A stretch of 43,616 bases of DNA from assembly GCA_001650895.1 (NCBI GenBank), contig LXYH01000027.1, forward strand, positions 1 to 43,616, written 5' to 3'. The position numbers and the translations under genes were made by a program. Below are positions 41,679 through 43,616 of this stretch, in pieces. The notes below the pieces were generated by a model. It was not told where the DNA came from and searched no databases. It worked only from the letters and a program-made list of their open reading frames with translations. How positions within the stretch are numbered: the stretch's first letter is position 1; each line of letters starts with the position of its first letter. This DNA is from Rhodobacteraceae bacterium EhC02. GTDB lineage: Bacteria > Pseudomonadota > Alphaproteobacteria > Rhodobacterales > Rhodobacteraceae.

Positions 41679-43121
41679 ATGACAGCCAAGACAACAGGGC
41701 CGCTGGATGATTTCCGGGCATCGCTGATGACCTCCGACAGGCTGGGCGACCTGCGCGCCGGGCTGATCGGCGAGGGTGTGATGATCGACGGCCCTTTTGG
41801 CCCGAAACCGCTGGTCTATGCCGACTATACCGCCTCGGGGCGGGCGCTGATGCAGGTGGAACGCTTCGTTCTGGAACAGGTTCTGCCCTTCTACGCCAAC
41901 AGCCACACAGAGGCATCCTTCTGCGGCAGCCGCATGACCCGCCTGCGGGCCCAGGCGCGCACCACCATCGCCCGGCTGTGCGGGGCAGGGTCCGAACACG
42001 CAGTGATCTTCTGCGGTGCCGGTGCCACGGCGGGGATCAACCGCCTTGTCCGGCTGCTGGGTGCGGATGACGCCGCCACACCCGTTCGCGTCATCCTTGG
42101 CCCCTATGAGCATCATTCGAATATCCTGCCATGGCGCGAAAGCGGGGCCGAGATCGTGACGCTTCCCGAAGCCCCCGCAGGTGGCCCTGATCCGGTTGCT
42201 CTGGACGCGGCCCTGCGCGCCGCCCCCGGCCGCGTGATCTGCGCCTTTTCCGCCGCATCCAACATCACCGGGATCCTGGCCGACGTCGAAGGGCTGACCC
42301 GGCAGGTCAAGGCGGCAGGTGCGCTGATGGTCTGGGACTATGCGGGTGGCGGGCCTTATCTGCCCATCCACATGACCCCGGCCCCCGATGCCCCCATCGA
42401 CGCCATCGTGACCTCGCCACACAAGTTCACCGGCGGGCCAGCGGCCTCCGGTGTGATGATCCTGCGCCGCGATGCCGTGCGCAGCAGCACACCCACATGG
42501 CCGGGGGGCGGAACCGTGCGTTTCGTCGCACCGCACAGCCATGATTACAGTCAGGCGCTTGAGGCGCGCGAAGAGGCGGGCACCCCCGACGTGATCGGCG
42601 ACATCCGCGCCGCGCTGGCTTTTCTGGTCAAGGATGTGATGGGAACTGACGCGATCGCCACGCGCAACGAGGACCTGATCGCGCGGGCCGAGGCGCGCCT
42701 GCGCCATCATCCCCGCATCGATCTGCTGGGGCCGGACCTGCCGCACCGCTTGCCGATCCTGTCCTTCCGGCTGTCCGACGGGCAGGGCGGATACGTGCAT
42801 CAACAGCTTGTGACCCGCCTTCTCAGTGACCGCTACGGTATCCAGGCGCGGGGCGGCTGTGCTTGCGCGGGCCCCTATGTGCACGATCTGCTTGGCATCG
42901 ATACAGCCGCCTCGGCCGAATTGCGCGATGCGATCCTGGCGGGGCAGGAAGTGGCCAAGCCGGGCTTCACCCGCCTGAACCTGGGCCTTCTGATGCCCGG
43001 TGCCAAGGTCGATTTCATCCTCGACAGTATCGCGGACCTTGCCGATTGCGCGGCTGATCTGGTGCAGGGCTACAGTTGTGATGCCGCGCGCGCCATTTTC
43101 ATGCCGCGCGTCGCCGCCTGA
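41679..43121 (+). CDS. Class-V aminotransferase-fold PLP enzyme (cysteine desulfurase-like)
   Basis: 480 residues from the ATG at 41679 with a purine-rich GGGACGAGG upstream. The fold matches the SufS/NifS/Csd group: PLP-phosphate loop CGAGATAGINRL near 112, Asp220 in LMVWDYAG and the Schiff-base lysine Lys249 in TSPHKFTGGP. Near residues 391-398 RGGCACAG carries Cys394 and Cys396, a place where desulfurases keep GGxxCA motifs. The segment YADYTASGRALMQVERFVLEQVLPFYANSHTEASFCGSR is distinctive for a poorly characterised group about 70 residues longer than SufS. No suf or isc genes are near. An amino-acid lyase or desulfurase under Lrp control is the likely role. Confidence 0.88.
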   Translation: MTAKTTGPLDDFRASLMTSDRLGDLRAGLIGEGVMIDGPFGPKPLVYADYTASGRALMQVERFVLEQVLPFYANSHTEASFCGSRMTRLRAQARTTIARLCGAGSEHAVIFCGAGATAGINRLVRLLGADDAATPVRVILGPYEHHSNILPWRESGAEIVTLPEAPAGGPDPVALDAALRAAPGRVICAFSAASNITGILADVEGLTRQVKAAGALMVWDYAGGGPYLPIHMTPAPDAPIDAIVTSPHKFTGGPAASGVMILRRDAVRSSTPTWPGGGTVRFVAPHSHDYSQALEAREEAGTPDVIGDIRAALAFLVKDVMGTDAIATRNEDLIARAEARLRHHPRIDLLGPDLPHRLPILSFRLSDGQGGYVHQQLVTRLLSDRYGIQARGGCACAGPYVHDLLGIDTAASAELRDAILAGQEVAKPGFTRLNLGLLMPGAKVDFILDSIADLADCAADLVQGYSCDAARAIFMPRVAA

Positions 43122-43163
43122 GGACGGATCACCCGCCCATGGGGCCTGATCCCAAGCCGCAAC

Positions 43164-43616
43164 CTAGACCTGTGAGGGCGCGATGATGCGCTGGATCTGA
43201 TCCAGCAGCGCGCGTTGCTTCAGCGGTTTCGCCACGACATCGACGAAGCCCGCCTGCAGATGTGCGCTGATCTGATGCGGCATCAGGTTGGCGGTGAAGG
43301 CGATCGCGGGTGGCATCTTGCGCCCGTCCTGCGCGGCCAGGGCCGTCATCTGCCCAAGCGCCGAGGGGCCATCAAGCACCGGCATCGAAATGTCGAGGAT
43401 CAACAGATCGAAGGCCTGCGCCGCAAAGGCGTCGACCGCCTGCTGCCCATCGCGCGCCAGAACGATCTGGGCGCCCGTCTCGGCCAGCATGGCGCCCAGC
43501 ACCTCGAGGTTCACATCATTGTCGTCGGCGGCCAGAATTTGCAGCCCGGTCAGATTGACCTGGGGCTGCGCCCTTGGCCCTTCCGCCGGGCTGGGCTGGG
43601 CGGGCTTGGCCAACTG
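43164..43616 (-). CDS. Receiver domain, C-terminal end of a probable hybrid histidine kinase (cut by window edge)
   Basis: About 151 codons are visible and the frame stays open past the right edge, so this is the 3' end of a larger gene. After a proline-rich linker (about 20 residues) comes a full receiver domain with the acidic pair in ILAADDNDVN, phosphoacceptor Asp in LLILDISMPVLDG, Thr in IAFTANLMP and Lys in VVAKPLKQRALLDQI. Such domains at the end of a long gene usually belong to hybrid sensor kinases, where they receive phosphate from the upstream kinase. A TTG near the edge could also start a free receiver, so the hybrid-kinase reading is inference. Confidence 0.82.
   Translation of the reverse strand, partial: QLAKPAQPSPAEGPRAQPQVNLTGLQILAADDNDVNLEVLGAMLAETGAQIVLARDGQQAVDAFAAQAFDLLILDISMPVLDGPSALGQMTALAAQDGRKMPPAIAFTANLMPHQISAHLQAGFVDVVAKPLKQRALLDQIQRIIAPSQV

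Noticed and set aside
1-43616. tRNA, rRNA, CRISPR array, insertion sequence or prophage
   Set aside because: No CCA-ended cloverleaf, no regularly spaced direct repeats, no transposase or integrase motif and no terminal inverted repeats were noticed while reading the window.

Overview
The window is about 64% G+C and densely packed, with 4-base ATGA operon overlaps throughout. It looks like chromosomal DNA of an alphaproteobacterium of the Rhodobacterales (roseobacter/Paracoccus type). The support is an ALA-synthase hemA start typical of the Shemin pathway, TRAP transporters, a DmdA/DmdB-like gene group, PstA/PstC proteins with periplasmic insertions and an STAS-MlaE fusion. No rRNA, tRNA, insertion sequence, integrase, phage gene or CRISPR array was seen, and every long gene appears intact.

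Layout. 1-124: first codons of hemA (minus strand, cut by the window edge). 443-5177: minus-strand group of Lrp regulator, DmdA-like tetrahydrofolate methyltransferase, OsmC protein, enoyl-CoA hydratase-like protein and acyl-CoA ligase. 5488-12910: plus-strand operon of a TRAP transporter (DctP, DctQ, DctM), a PdxA-family dehydrogenase, an enolase-superfamily acid-sugar dehydratase, a 2-oxoglutarate-semialdehyde-type dehydrogenase and a DapA-family dehydratase, followed by a stem-loop and a LysR regulator. 14119-19835: amidase, RidA, a BKACE (DUF849) enzyme in the opposite direction, a YqjM-type ene-reductase and a cytochrome P450. 19919-22210: a fold-type I Lys/Orn/Arg decarboxylase. 22520-26799: MlaE-MlaF-MlaD plus a PqiC-type lipoprotein. 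26811-33323: an MFS permease, a tartrate/D-malate dehydrogenase, a YrbG-type Ca2+/Na+ antiporter, a small putative secreted protein and a fused SecDF. 33423-39647: the Pho operon pstS-pstC-pstA-pstB-phoU-phoB (minus strand), with a triple Pho box upstream of pstS. 39925-43616: a YbfB/YjiJ-type MFS permease, a second Lrp regulator, a class-V PLP enzyme and the C-terminal receiver domain of a probable hybrid kinase.

How the genes work together. The most coherent catabolic unit is the TRAP operon. Uptake of an acid, dehydration to a 2-keto-3-deoxy acid, a second dehydration to 2-oxoglutarate semialdehyde and oxidation to 2-oxoglutarate would form a Weimberg-type pentonate route. The PdxA paralogue is an extra step of unknown role. 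The first minus-strand group resembles a DMSP-demethylation locus, but it lacks DmdC, and its hydratase-like protein lacks both catalytic glutamates. Its substrate is therefore open. The Pho operon is a standard phosphate-starvation module without phoR next to it. The remaining genes look like ordinary Rhodobacterales chromosome with several enzymes of unknown substrate. I found no clear defence system or wholly new system. The best candidates for undescribed biochemistry are the PdxA/enolase/TRAP operon, the DmdA-like operon and the BKACE/ene-reductase divergon.
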